Below, one piece after another: positions 38,911-47,946 of a stretch of DNA of 64,000 nucleotides. The translations under genes were made by a program, and so were the position numbers. The DNA is from Streptomyces cynarae. GTDB lineage: Bacteria; Actinomycetota; Actinomycetes; Streptomycetales; Streptomycetaceae. The stretch is taken from assembly GCF_025642135.1 (NCBI RefSeq), contig NZ_CP106793.1:1302001-1366000 (forward strand), in the 5' to 3' direction. Numbering within the stretch: the first letter of the stretch is position 1; each line of letters starts with the position of its first letter. The notes beneath the pieces are model-generated. The model saw only the letters and a program-made list of their open reading frames with translations. It searched no databases and was not told where the DNA came from.

Positions 38911-40008
38911 TCAGCCGTCCGCCCCCGCGGGGGTCGTGGTGGTCTTGAAGCCCTCGGTCTTGTTGGCCTGGATGGCGAAGTCGTTGGTGAACGTCTTGCT
39001 GAGGTCCACCGAACCCTTCACGTTGCCGACCAACTTCTCCGTCGCCAATGAGGTCTTCGGACCGCCGGCCGGCATGATGCCGTCCGGGAGGAACTGGCCC
39101 TTGTCCTCGTTCAGGGCTGCGATGTAGTCGGCCTTGGTCACCAACTGGTTCGACACGAACGACGCCGGGAGCTTGTTCGCGATGTCGGCCGCGCTGTGCG
39201 CGTTGATCCAGTGCATGGTGGCCACGAGCGCGTCGACGACCTTCTGCACGGTGGCCTTGTTCTGGTTCACCCAGTCGGTGCGGGCGAGCACACTGGCCGC
39301 GGGGAAGGCACCGCCCATCGCCGCCGTGGCGCCCTGCGTGGTGGCCAGGTCGATCGCGGAGGCACCGACGCCCTTCTTCTCGATCGCGGCGACCGTCGGC
39401 TGTGTCGTCATCACACAGTCCACCTTGCCGTTCTGCAGCGCGGCGATGGCGGTGGAGCCGGCGCCGACCCCGATCCGGTGGAAGTCGCTGGTCTTGACGC
39501 CCTTCTTGGCGGCCAGGAACTGGGTGAGGGTGTCGGTGCCCGAACCCAGGTCGGTGACGCCGAGGGTCTTGCCCTTGAAGTCGGCGGCCGAGGTGACGCC
39601 CGACTTCTTGGTGCACATCTCACGCTCGCCCGGCGCGCCGGAGAGCTGGACCACGTCCTCGACCGCCTTGCCCTTGGCCTGGAACTCGATCGTGTGGTTG
39701 TACCAGGCGCCCGCCATGTCCACCTGGCCCGAGGCCATGGCGTCCTCGGCACCGACACCGCCGTCCTGCTCGGTGCTCAGCTCCACATTTACGCCGTACT
39801 TCTTGTAGAAACCGAGGTTCTGGGCGAGTTGGTAGGGCAGGTAGATCTGCTTGTCTATGCCGCCGACCATGAGCTTCACCGTGGGCACGCCGCCGGAGCT
39901 GCCGACGCTCTGGGAGCCGCTGTGGGAGCCGCTGGAACAGGCGGTGGCCGTGCCGAGGGCGAGGACGGTGAGGAGGGAGGCGGTGACGGCGGCGGATCGT
40001 CTTGACAT
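38911..40008 (-). CDS. NMT1/SsuA-type ABC transporter solute-binding lipoprotein
   Basis: A 365-residue binding protein of the sulfonate/nitrate/taurine or NMT1-like type. The signal peptide ends in LGTATACSSG, giving a lipidated cysteine near residue 24. The mature domain opens with KLMVGGIDKQIYLPYQLAQNLGFYKKYGVNVEL, whose quoted part shows the L-A-x-x-x-G-F-Y-K-K-x-G pattern of this family. It works with the permease and ATPase upstream in the same operon. The substrate (sulfonate, nitrate, thiamine precursor or other) cannot be decided. The start is 40008; an upstream ATG at 40020 sits directly on the AAGGA and is unlikely. Confidence 0.88.
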   Translation of the reverse strand: MSRRSAAVTASLLTVLALGTATACSSGSHSGSQSVGSSGGVPTVKLMVGGIDKQIYLPYQLAQNLGFYKKYGVNVELSTEQDGGVGAEDAMASGQVDMAGAWYNHTIEFQAKGKAVEDVVQLSGAPGEREMCTKKSGVTSAADFKGKTLGVTDLGSGTDTLTQFLAAKKGVKTSDFHRIGVGAGSTAIAALQNGKVDCVMTTQPTVAAIEKKGVGASAIDLATTQGATAAMGGAFPAASVLARTDWVNQNKATVQKVVDALVATMHWINAHSAADIANKLPASFVSNQLVTKADYIAALNEDKGQFLPDGIMPAGGPKTSLATEKLVGNVKGSVDLSKTFTNDFAIQANKTEGFKTTTTPAGADG

Positions 40009-40073
40009 GGCTGGCCACATTCCTTTTCTGGGGTGGGGCAGGGGAAGAGCGGAGAGGGCGGGGAGGGACTGAG

Positions 40074-40952
40074 TCAGAGGGCGTTCGACGCCTCGGACGG
40101 GGCCGGGGGGCGCCAGGACAGCAGCCGGTGCTCGAGCTTGCTGATCAGCCACTCGGCGCCGAGCACGATGACCGAGATGACGAGCATCGTCGCGAACACA
40201 CCATTGGGGTCGAAGTTGTTCTGCGCGGTCTTGATGACCAGGCCGAGGCCGCTCTGTGCGCCCAGCACCTCCCCGACCAGCGCGCCGACGATGGCGAATC
40301 CGAACGCGCTGTGCAGACTCGCGATGATCCAGGTGAGCGCGGACGGCACGATGACGTGGCGGATGATCTGCATCTGCGAGGCGCCGAGCACCCTGGCGTT
40401 GGCGAGGATGTTGCGGTCGACCTCGCGGACGCCCTGGAAGGCGTTGAAGAAGACGATGAAGAACACCAGCACCGCGGCGAGCAGGATCTTCGGGGTCACG
40501 CCGATGCCGAAGGCGACGATGAAGATCGAGCCGAGGACGATGCGCGGGATCGCGTTGACCATCTTGATGTAGGGGCCGAGCACGTCGGACAGGAAGCGGC
40601 TCTGCCCCAGCGCCACGCCGAAGACCACTCCGGTGACGGACCCGAGGGCGAAGCCGGCGAGCGCCTCCTGGATCGTGGTCCAGATGTTCGAGTAGAAGGA
40701 CCCGAACTCCGTGCCGTTCTGGAAGAGGTCGACCAGCCGCTTGGCGATGCCTGACGGCTGCCCGAAGAAGAACGGGTCGACGATCCCCCACGTGGTGAAC
40801 GCCTGCCAGCCGCCGATGACGACGACCGCGAGGCCGATGCGGCCCGCCCACACCAGCGCGACGCGGCGTCGGACGGCGCTTCTGGCGGCGGCAGCGGCCG
40901 ATACCTGACCGCCGCTGACCGGAGCGGCGGGAGCGGTGGACGTCGTGGTCAT
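40074..40952 (-). CDS. SsuC/TauC-type ABC transporter permease
   Basis: A 292-residue permease with about six helices. The ATPase-docking loop ANARVLGASQMQIIRHVIVPSAL (about 190-212; placed by sequence) and the ending GLGLVIKTAQNNFDPN are typical of SsuC/TauC-type transporters. Its ATG overlaps the ATPase stop by 4 bp. It forms the membrane channel of the importer with the ATPase at 40949-41824 and the lipoprotein at 38911-40008. Confidence 0.92.
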   Translation of the reverse strand: MTTTSTAPAAPVSGGQVSAAAAARSAVRRRVALVWAGRIGLAVVVIGGWQAFTTWGIVDPFFFGQPSGIAKRLVDLFQNGTEFGSFYSNIWTTIQEALAGFALGSVTGVVFGVALGQSRFLSDVLGPYIKMVNAIPRIVLGSIFIVAFGIGVTPKILLAAVLVFFIVFFNAFQGVREVDRNILANARVLGASQMQIIRHVIVPSALTWIIASLHSAFGFAIVGALVGEVLGAQSGLGLVIKTAQNNFDPNGVFATMLVISVIVLGAEWLISKLEHRLLSWRPPAPSEASNAL

Positions 40953-41824
40953 GCCTTACCTCCTGCGGTGCGTGCGTAGGCGCGCTCCACCTCCTCGCGC
41001 AGCGTGTCCCAGATCTGGTGCTGCAGTTCGATGAAGCGGGGCTCGAAACGGATCTCCTGGACCGAGCCGCGCGGGCGCGGCAGGTCGATGTCGAAGACCG
41101 CTTTGACCGATCCGGGGCTCGACGTCATGACGACGACGCGGTCGGCGAGTGCCACGGCCTCGTCGAGGTCGTGGGTGATGAAGACGACGGACGGCCGGAT
41201 CTGCTCCCACAGGGCCAGCAGCTCGGTCGACATGATCGCCTTGGTCTGCACGTCGAGGGCACCGAACGGCTCGTCCATGATCAGGATCTTGGGTTCGTTG
41301 ATCAGGGCCGCGGCCATCGCCACTCGCTTGCGCATACCGCCGGAGAGCTGGTGCGGGTAGCGGTCCTCGAAGCCCGAGAGGCCGACCCGGCGCAGCCAGT
41401 CACGAGCCTGCTCCTGTGCCCGCTGCTTGGGCACGCCACGGAAGACCGGGCCCATCAGCACATTGCCGAGCACGGTCTTCCAGGGCAGCAGGGCGTCGGC
41501 CTGGAACATGAAGCTGACGCCGTCGGTGATGCCTTCCACCTCGCGGCCGCCGACCTTGACCGATCCCTCGCTCGGCCGGTCCAGGCCGGACACCATGCTC
41601 AGCGTCGTCGATTTGCCGCAGCCGGTGGGGCCGACCACCGCGCAGAACTGGCCCGGCTCCACGGTGAACGACACGTCTTGCAGCGCCGTGAACACCTCAC
41701 CGGCAGGGGTCAGGAATCGCTTGGTGAGCCCGGAGATCTCGATGCGCGCATCCTCACGCGCTGCTGCGCCTGCGGTCGCCGTACCGCTGATCGGGCTCTT
41801 CGCGACATCGTTTCGCGAAGCCAT
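40949..41824 (-). CDS. SsuB/TauB-type ABC transporter ATP-binding protein
   Basis: A 291-residue ABC ATPase. Walker A is GPTGCGKST, the Q-loop FMFQADALLPW, the signature LSGGMRKRV, Walker B ILIMDEPFGALD and the H-loop ITHDLDEA. This combination is characteristic of nitrate/sulfonate/taurine importers. It leads the operon and starts at 41824, opposite the sensor kinase gene at 42111. The open frame extends further upstream, but the MASRND start fits the family and has GGAG ahead. Confidence 0.92.
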   Translation of the reverse strand: MASRNDVAKSPISGTATAGAAAREDARIEISGLTKRFLTPAGEVFTALQDVSFTVEPGQFCAVVGPTGCGKSTTLSMVSGLDRPSEGSVKVGGREVEGITDGVSFMFQADALLPWKTVLGNVLMGPVFRGVPKQRAQEQARDWLRRVGLSGFEDRYPHQLSGGMRKRVAMAAALINEPKILIMDEPFGALDVQTKAIMSTELLALWEQIRPSVVFITHDLDEAVALADRVVVMTSSPGSVKAVFDIDLPRPRGSVQEIRFEPRFIELQHQIWDTLREEVERAYARTAGGKA

Positions 41825-41932
41825 GGGGGGCCGTCTCCTTCCACGCCTCGAGGGGCGGGTTCCACACGTCGTCGGGTCGAGTTCCGCACCTCGTCGGGAG
41901 CGGGTGAAGGCAGACGCTAGAGGCCACCCGGT

Positions 41933-42006
41933 GTTACGTCGCTGTTTCACAGGTATCCCGCGATAGCCGCGTAACCCGGGGTTCTGCTCGTTCTGCTCAG
42001 TGAAAC
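41933..42006. promoter_or_regulatory. Interleaved inverted and direct repeats between ABC operon and sensor kinase
   Basis: GTTACG (41933-41938) with CGTAAC (41970-41975) and GTTTCAC (41944-41950) with GTGAAAC (42000-42006) form two interleaved inverted repeats. A direct repeat, TTCTGCTCG/TTCTGCTCA, lies at 41982-41999. They sit in the 286-bp divergent region and are candidate sites for the response regulator at 43771. Confidence 0.4.
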
Positions 42007-42110
42007 GGGGCTGGGCAGGATTTCGGCCATCAGGCACAATCGCGCCACGCGGGTCCTGCGCAGGGGCCGGACCCGGCACTACGTACGACAGGGGCAAAGA
42101 GGCGCCTGTG

Positions 42111-43771
42111 ATGCCCATCCGTACCTGGATCACCCGCGGCGGCAGAGGGAAGCTCTCCGCCCGGATCCTCGCCAACCAGCTGTTCATCCTCGGCCTCACC
42201 GGCGTGATCGGCTTCGTGCTGTTCGCGTTCGCACAGCGGGGCGAACTCGACCGTTCCTACGAGCAGCGCGCGCTGGCCATCGCGCAGACCACGGCCGCCG
42301 AGCCGCAGATCCGTCAGGCCATGGCGGACGGCACCGACAGCGGCGTGGTGCAGACCACCGCCGAACGCATCCGGAAGGCCTCAGGGGCGTCGTACGTGGT
42401 CGTGCTCGACCTGCGTGGCATCCGTCACTCGCATCCCATGCCGCAGCTCATCGGCGAGCCGGTGAACGAGCCGATCGGGGTGCTGGACGGCCGTCCGCGC
42501 GTCGGCAGCGACCAGGGCGCCACCGGGCGGTCCGCCAACGCCAAGGCGCCTTTGTACGGGCCGTCCGGCAAGCTGGTCGGCGAGGTGTCGGCGGGGCTCC
42601 CGGAGCGGTACGTGCTGGGCGAGCTGTGGCGTGAGCTGCCGACCTTCGGCCTGTACGCGGCGATCGCCACCGCGCTCGGTTCGGCGGCCGCGTACCTGCT
42701 GGCGCGGCGGCTCAAGCGGACCACCTTCGGGCTGGAACTGGAGGAGATCGCCGGGCTCTTCCAGGACCGCGAGGCGATGCTGCACGGCATCCGGGAGGGT
42801 GTGGTCGCCTTCGACCCCGACGGCAGGGTCACCGTGGTGAACGACGAGGCCCGGCGGCTGCTCGGGCTCGGCACCGCGCTCGGCAGCAGGCTCGAGGAGG
42901 TGCTGCCCGACGGCCGGCTGCGGCGTGCGCTGGACGGCACCGTGAGCGGTACCGACGTCAGCGTCCTTACCGACGAGCACTGCCTCGTCGTCAACCGCAT
43001 GCCGGTCACGCTGCGCGGCCGCGAACTCGGCGCGGTGGTCACCGTACGCGACCGCACCGAGCTGATCGGACTGCTGCGGGAGCTGGACTCCGTACGGGGG
43101 CTCACCGACGCGCTGCGGGCCCAGCAGCACGAGTTCACCAACCGGATGCACACGCTGGCGGGGCTGCTGGACATCGGCGACCACGACGCGGCCTACGAGT
43201 TCGCCGTCGGATCGGTCGGCGCCGGGCAGGCACTGACCGAGTCGGTGCGCCGACGGATCGGGAACTCGCTGATGGTCGGGCTGATCGTGGCCAAGACCAC
43301 GGTCGCCGCCGAACGCGGCGTGCGGATCGTGCTCGACGACGACTCCGCGCTCGGCCAGGACCCGCCGCATCTGCGCCGGCTGCTGACGATCGTCGGCAAC
43401 CTGCTGGACAACGCGGTCGACGCCGCGGCGGACGGACCGCCCCCGGCGGGCGGCCGCCAGGTGCGCCTCACCCTCACCGAGGGCCCCGACCATGTGACCG
43501 TGCGGGTGGCGGACACCGGGCCGGGGTCCCGTCGGGCGCCGCCGAGGCGATCTTCGAGGACGGCTGGTCGACCCGGCCCGAGCGGGGCACCGCCCGGCGC
43601 GGCCTGGGGCTCGCCCTGGTGCACCGGCTGGTGCAGCGGCACGGTGGCACGGTCGCGGTCAGCGAGGGCCCGGGCGCGGTCTTCACCGTCGTCCTGCCGC
43701 TGCCGGACACGGCCCCCGCGCCGCAGGGCGCACTGTTCACAACGGCGTTGCCGGTGGGAGGCGACCGCTGA
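42111..43771 (+). pseudogene. CitA/DcuS-type sensor histidine kinase, single-base frameshift
   Basis: A sensor kinase of about 553 residues once corrected. An N-terminal helix, an extracytoplasmic sCache-like domain (about 40-180), a second helix and a PAS domain (about 220-320) precede the H-box AQQHEFTNRMHTLAGLL with His340, typical of CitA/DcuS kinases for citrate or C4-dicarboxylates. The ATPase domain starts NLLDNAVDAA and breaks right after VADTGPG. The next frame continues VPSGAAEAIFEDGWSTRP and RGLGLALVHRLVQRHGG to 43771. One G missing from the G4 run at 43523-43526 explains the break, so an assembly error is likely. The stop overlaps the regulator start. Confidence 0.87.
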
Positions 43772-44460
43772 TGATCCGAACCCTGGTCGTGGACGACGAC
43801 TTCCGGGTGAGCCACATCCACAGCGAGTACGTGAGCCGGGTCCAGGGCTTCCAGGTGGTCGGCGAGGCGGCGACCGTGGCCGACGCCCTGGAGGCGGTGC
43901 GCACCCTGCACCCGGACCTGCTGCTGCTCGACATCTTCCTGCCGGACGGCAGCGGGCTCGATGTGCTGCGCCGGCTCACCGGCGACGAGGGCGGCTCCCG
44001 GCCGGACGCGTTCATGATCACAGCGGACCGGGACATCGAGTCGGTCCGCACCGCCATGAAGCTGGGCGCCGTGGGATACCTCGTCAAGCCCTTCGGCTCC
44101 CCGGACCTCTGCGGGCGGCTGACCGCCTACCGCGAACTCCAGCACCGGGTGCACGCACTGGGACCGGCCGCCGAGACCGAGCAGGCCGATGTGGACGCCC
44201 TGTTCAGCGCGACCCGGCCGCCGGCCGTCCCGCGGGTGCCGGCCAAGGGGCACTCCGCGCCCACCCTGACCCTCGTCCACCAGGCGCTGCTCTCCGCCGG
44301 CGGTCCCGTGTCGGCGGCCGAGGCGGCCGAACTCACCGGGGTCTCCCGGGCGACGGCCCAGCGATACCTGTCCTACCTCGTCAAGGAGGGCATGGTCCGC
44401 CTGGAGCTCCGGTACGGGGCGACGGGGCGTCCGGAGCACCGGTACCGCATCGTCACCTGA
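43771..44460 (+). CDS. CitB/DcuR-type response regulator
   Basis: A 229-residue response regulator. The receiver domain has the acidic pocket VVDDDF, the phosphorylated Asp54 in LLLDIFLPDGSG, and the lysine in GYLVKPFG. The C-terminal helix-turn-helix (AEAAELTGVSRATAQRYLSYLVKEG) is the CitB/DcuR type. The ATG overlaps the TGA of the sensor kinase (TGATG), so the two are translationally coupled. It probably controls uptake or use of citrate or C4-dicarboxylates, or the divergent ABC importer; the target is inferred from position only. Confidence 0.92.
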   Translation: MIRTLVVDDDFRVSHIHSEYVSRVQGFQVVGEAATVADALEAVRTLHPDLLLLDIFLPDGSGLDVLRRLTGDEGGSRPDAFMITADRDIESVRTAMKLGAVGYLVKPFGSPDLCGRLTAYRELQHRVHALGPAAETEQADVDALFSATRPPAVPRVPAKGHSAPTLTLVHQALLSAGGPVSAAEAAELTGVSRATAQRYLSYLVKEGMVRLELRYGATGRPEHRYRIVT

Positions 44461-44674
44461 CCGCCCCGCTCACAAGCCGTCGCTTTCCGGTCCCGTCCGC
44501 CACATTTTCCTTCCCGTTCTGTTCCCCGACCGCCGCCTTCCCGTCGCCGACCTGATTTCGCCGGTGCGGAAAAGCGGACCGAGCGGGCGGCCGACCACAC
44601 ACCGTGGGTGTGACTTGCGTCTGACCTGGTGAGACACGCGGCCGATGCCGGGGTGTTGACCGTACGATCGGGCA

Positions 44675-45211
44675 ATGCCTGACACGACCGAAACCACGCC
44701 CGGCTGGCTGACTCCCGACGAGCTCGAGCTGGCGCGAGCCCGCATGCCGATCCTGTACGTGGAAGCCGTGCCCGTGCGCGTCGACGACAGCGGTGAAGTC
44801 ACCAGCATCGGACTGTTGCTGCGGATAGGGCCCGACGGGACCGTCAGCCGCACCCTCGTCTCGGGCCGGGTGCTGCACCACGAACGGGTCCGTGACGCCC
44901 TCCTGCGCCATCTGGAGAAGGACCTCGGACCGGTGGCACTGCCCCGCGTTCCGCCCTCCCTGCAGCCCTTCACCGTCGCCGAGTACTTCCCGACACTGGG
45001 GATCACCCCGTTCCACGACCCCCGCCAGCACGCGGTGGCCCTCGCCTACATCGTCCCGGTGGCCGGCGACTGCCGTCCCCGCCAGGATGCGCTGGACCTG
45101 GAGTGGTTCAGCCCCCAGGAGGCCGCGTCGGCCGTGGTCCAGAACGAGATGCCGGGCGGGCAGGGCGTCCTGCTCAAGCAGGCCCTGGCCCACATCGGCT
45201 GCCTGCCCTGA
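44675..45211 (+). CDS. DUF4916 (NUDIX-fold) protein
   Basis: A 178-residue protein matching DUF4916, a NUDIX-like fold common in actinobacteria. It opens with WLTPDELELARARMPILYVEAVPV and contains SGRVLHHERVRDALLRHLEKDLGP, which stands where the NUDIX box lies but keeps only part of its GxxxxxExxxxxxxREUxEExGU pattern. Hydrolase activity on nucleotide sugars or similar is therefore unproven. The ATG at 44675 has no clear Shine-Dalgarno; a TTGACC and TACGAT just upstream suggest a near-leaderless transcript. A tandem repeat spans its stop codon. Confidence 0.82.
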   Translation: MPDTTETTPGWLTPDELELARARMPILYVEAVPVRVDDSGEVTSIGLLLRIGPDGTVSRTLVSGRVLHHERVRDALLRHLEKDLGPVALPRVPPSLQPFTVAEYFPTLGITPFHDPRQHAVALAYIVPVAGDCRPRQDALDLEWFSPQEAASAVVQNEMPGGQGVLLKQALAHIGCLP

Positions 45212-45250
45212 GCGACTGCCGGACCTGAGCGACTGCCGGACCTGAGCGAC
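45207..45250. repeat. 17-bp tandem repeat spanning the stop codon of the DUF4916 gene
   Basis: Two perfect 17-bp units (45207-45223 and 45224-45240) and 10 bases of a third lie in tandem. The first unit contains the gene's TGA stop, so the duplication left the coding region unchanged. Confidence 0.9.
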
Positions 45251-45334
45251 GCGGCCGCCGGCCAGGTGCCCCGACGGTGCCGGGCCGGTGGTCGCGTCGG
45301 CGGTTACGCCTCTCGGAGCCCGAATCCCGGGCTG

Positions 45335-46321
45335 TCAGTGCACTGCGTCCAGCCGCGCCCTCTGCTCCGCCGTCAGTTCAAGTTCCACCGCGGCCAGGTT
45401 CTCCTCCAGCTGCGCCACCGACGAGGCCCCGGCCAGCGGGATCACCGGCAGGTCGCCGCCGATCTGCCAGGCCAGCACCACCTGGTTGACACTCGCCCCG
45501 GTCTCCCGCGCCACCTCCCGCAGCACCGCCAGCCGCGCCGGGGTGCCCGGGTGGTCGAAGTCGCGGGGCAACGGGACGTCCTGACGTGCGTAGGCGCCCT
45601 TGAGGAGCGGTGAGTACGCGACCAGGGTCAGGCCCGGCTCGGCGCGCAGATAGCTCAGCAGCTCCGCAGTGGTGCCGCCGAGGCTGCCGTCCGGGAAGAT
45701 CTCCTCGGGGATGTCGGTGCGCGGGCGCAGATGGCTGTGCTGGTATTGCAGCACCTCATAGCCGGGCAGCCCGGCCGCCGCCGCGAGGGCGCGGGCGCGC
45801 TCCACCCGCCAGACGGCGTGGTTGCTCACGCCGAGCAGGCCGACCGTGCCCTCCGCGACCAGTTCGGCGAACCCCTCGACGGTCTCGCGCAGCGGCACCG
45901 TGTGGTCCTCGATGTGCGCGTACAGCAGGTCGAGCCGGTCCACACCGAGGCGTTCCCGGCTGCCTTCGGCCGCCTCCCGGATCGCCTTCGCCGACAGGCC
46001 CTCGGCGTTGTCGACATAGCTCGTGCCGGGGGCAAGCGGGCGTGCGCCGAGCTTCGTGGCGATCACGATCTCGTCGCCGACGCCGCGGCTGCGGCGCCAG
46101 CGGCCGAGCAGTTCCTCGCTCTGGCCGCCCTGTCCGTCGTCGGTCCAGAAGGCGTAGTTGTCGGACGTGTCGATGAAGTTGCCGCCCGCCTCGACATAGC
46201 GGTCGAGGACGGCGAAGGAGGTCTTCTCGTCCGTCCGCGAGCCGAACAACATCGCGCCGAGCGCGAGCACGCTCACCCGGCGGCGGGTCTTCGGATCGGC
46301 GCCGATCGTCCGGTACTTCAT
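45335..46321 (-). CDS. Aldo/keto reductase
   Basis: A 328-residue aldo/keto reductase with a TIM-barrel fold. Catalytic positions are visible: Asp and Tyr in FIDTSDNYAFW (about residues 49-59), Lys in IATKLG (about 90) and His in LYAHIEDH. The NADPH-binding end reads VIPLAGASSVAQLEENLAAVEL. It reduces aldehydes or ketones in the cytoplasm, but the substrate is not readable. It is divergent from the hydroxyproline cluster and its promoter region contains the ATGTGACAT motif, so it could share the GntR regulator, though a role in hydroxyproline use is not implied. Confidence 0.9.
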   Translation of the reverse strand: MKYRTIGADPKTRRRVSVLALGAMLFGSRTDEKTSFAVLDRYVEAGGNFIDTSDNYAFWTDDGQGGQSEELLGRWRRSRGVGDEIVIATKLGARPLAPGTSYVDNAEGLSAKAIREAAEGSRERLGVDRLDLLYAHIEDHTVPLRETVEGFAELVAEGTVGLLGVSNHAVWRVERARALAAAAGLPGYEVLQYQHSHLRPRTDIPEEIFPDGSLGGTTAELLSYLRAEPGLTLVAYSPLLKGAYARQDVPLPRDFDHPGTPARLAVLREVARETGASVNQVVLAWQIGGDLPVIPLAGASSVAQLEENLAAVELELTAEQRARLDAVH

Positions 46322-46479
46322 GGTGGTCCCTCCCGTCGCCGCCCGCCGGTGCGGGCTCGATCGGGAGTCTTCAGCTTCAAGTGCGCTTCAAGTCAAGGGC
46401 GGTGGCGCGCCGGGGAGCGATGTGAACGCGTGGTGCCTGTGCGGCAGCGTCCGTCGGGTGTCTGGTCGCCCGCTGGACC

Positions 46480-46488
46480 ATGTGACAT
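46480..46488. promoter_or_regulatory. GTGACAT motif before the hydroxyproline cluster
   Basis: ATGTGACAT lies 11 bases before the GTG start of the FAD oxidoreductase. A reverse-complement match (8 of 9) lies before the deaminase gene (49343), and GTGACAT recurs before the gntR gene (51345). Together they are candidate GntR operators. Confidence 0.5.
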
Positions 46489-46498
46489 AGTACTGACC

Positions 46499-47650
46499 GT
46501 GAGTCAGCGACTGACCTGCGATGTCGTGGTCGTCGGCGCCGGAATGGTGGGCGCCGCCTGTGCGCTGTACGCCGCCCGCGGCGGTATGGACGTCGTCCTC
46601 GTGGATCGCGGCCCGGTGGCCGGCGGTACGACCGGCTCCGGAGAGGGCAATCTGCTCGTCTCCGACAAGGAACCTGGGCCGGAACTCGAACTCGCCCTGT
46701 ATTCACTGCGCTTGTGGAGGCAACTGGCCGAGGAGCTGGGACCGGCGATCGAGTACGAACCCAAGGGCGGTGTCGTCGTCGCCTCGTCCGCCGAAGGGCT
46801 CACCGCCCTGGCGGACTTCGCGGCCGCGCAGCGGGCCGCCGGGGTCGAGGCGGAGGTCGTCGCCGCCGACGAGCTCCGCGACCTGGAACCGCACCTGGCC
46901 CCGGGCCTCGCGGGCGGCATGCTGTACCCGCAGGACTGCCAGGTGATGCCGACGCTCGCCGCCGCGCATCTCGTCCGCGCGTCCGGTGCGCGCCTGCTGA
47001 CCGGGCGGACCGTGACCGAGGTGCTGCGCACGCCGCAGGGAGCCGTGCACGGGGTGCGCACGACCGGCGGTGACATCCTCGCCCCGGCCGTGGTGAACGC
47101 CGCCGGCACCTGGGGCGGGGAGTTCGCCGCGCTGGCGGGAGTGCACCTGCCGGTCCTCCCCCGGCGCGGGTTCGTGCTCGTCACCGAGCCGTTGCCCCGC
47201 CGGGTGCGGCACAAGGTGTACGCCGCCGACTATGTCGCGGACGTGGCCAGCGACTCGGCGGCGCTGCAGACCTCGCCGGTCGTCGAGGGCACGGCCGCGG
47301 GTCCCGTCCTGATCGGGGCGAGCCGTGAACGGGTCGGCTTCGACCGGTCGTTCTCCCTGCCGGTCCTGCGGGCGCTGGCGGCGGGCGCGATCCGGCTGTT
47401 CCCCTTCCTGGAGCAGGTACGGGCGATGCGCACCTATCTCGGCTTCCGGCCGTACCTGCCGGACCATCTGCCCGCCATCGGCCCGGATCCCAGGGTGCCG
47501 GGGCTGCTGCACGCCTGCGGCCACGAGGGGGCCGGGATCGGACTCGCCACCGGGACCGGGCAGTTGGTCTCGCGGGTGCTGAGCGGCAAGGCGCCGGAAT
47601 TGGACCTCGGGCCGTTCCGGCCGGAGCGTTTCGAGCGGGAGGCCGTGTGA
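46499..47650 (+). CDS. FAD-dependent oxidoreductase, D-hydroxyproline dehydrogenase beta-like subunit
   Basis: A 383-residue FAD oxidoreductase of the DAO family. The dinucleotide-binding motif is VVVVGAGMVGAACALYAARGG near residue 9 (quoted only to place it), and the C-terminus has FRPYLPDHLPAIGPDP and HACGHEGAGIGLATG, the family's FAD and substrate signature. With the next two genes it forms the three-part D-hydroxyproline dehydrogenase, which oxidises cis-4-hydroxy-D-proline to the pyrroline. The GTG at 46499 follows the operator-like ATGTGACAT closely, so the transcript may be leaderless. Its stop overlaps the next start by 4 bp. Confidence 0.88.
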   Translation: MSQRLTCDVVVVGAGMVGAACALYAARGGMDVVLVDRGPVAGGTTGSGEGNLLVSDKEPGPELELALYSLRLWRQLAEELGPAIEYEPKGGVVVASSAEGLTALADFAAAQRAAGVEAEVVAADELRDLEPHLAPGLAGGMLYPQDCQVMPTLAAAHLVRASGARLLTGRTVTEVLRTPQGAVHGVRTTGGDILAPAVVNAAGTWGGEFAALAGVHLPVLPRRGFVLVTEPLPRRVRHKVYAADYVADVASDSAALQTSPVVEGTAAGPVLIGASRERVGFDRSFSLPVLRALAAGAIRLFPFLEQVRAMRTYLGFRPYLPDHLPAIGPDPRVPGLLHACGHEGAGIGLATGTGQLVSRVLSGKAPELDLGPFRPERFEREAV

Positions 47651-47946
47651 ATCAACTGGAGTCGGCCGGGACCCGGCCGGGCCCCGCCTTCACGGTGACC
47701 TTCGACGGTCGTGAGATCGAGGCGCTGCCCGGTCAGACGGTCGCGGCGGCGCTCTGGGCGGCGGGCATCACCTCATGGCGCACCACCCGGCGCGAGGGCC
47801 GGCCACGCGGGGTCTTCTGCGGGATCGGCGTGTGCTTCGACTGCCTGGTGACCGTCGACGACCGGCCGAACCAGCGCGCTTGCCTGGTGCCGGTGCGGCC
47901 CGGCGATGTGATCCGTGCGCAGGAGGGGACGGGGCATGCGGACTGA
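47647..47946 (+). CDS. [2Fe-2S]-binding small subunit of D-hydroxyproline dehydrogenase
   Basis: A 99-residue ferredoxin-fold protein. The [2Fe-2S] ligands are seen in GVFCGIGVCFDCLVTVDD...RACL (about 58-86), the pattern found in the small subunits of HcnA-type and hydroxyproline/sarcosine-type oxidoreductases. It would pass electrons between the two flavoprotein subunits. The GTG overlaps the previous stop (GTGA), and its own stop lies beyond the start of the next gene, so all three are translationally coupled. Confidence 0.9.
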   Translation: MNQLESAGTRPGPAFTVTFDGREIEALPGQTVAAALWAAGITSWRTTRREGRPRGVFCGIGVCFDCLVTVDDRPNQRACLVPVRPGDVIRAQEGTGHAD

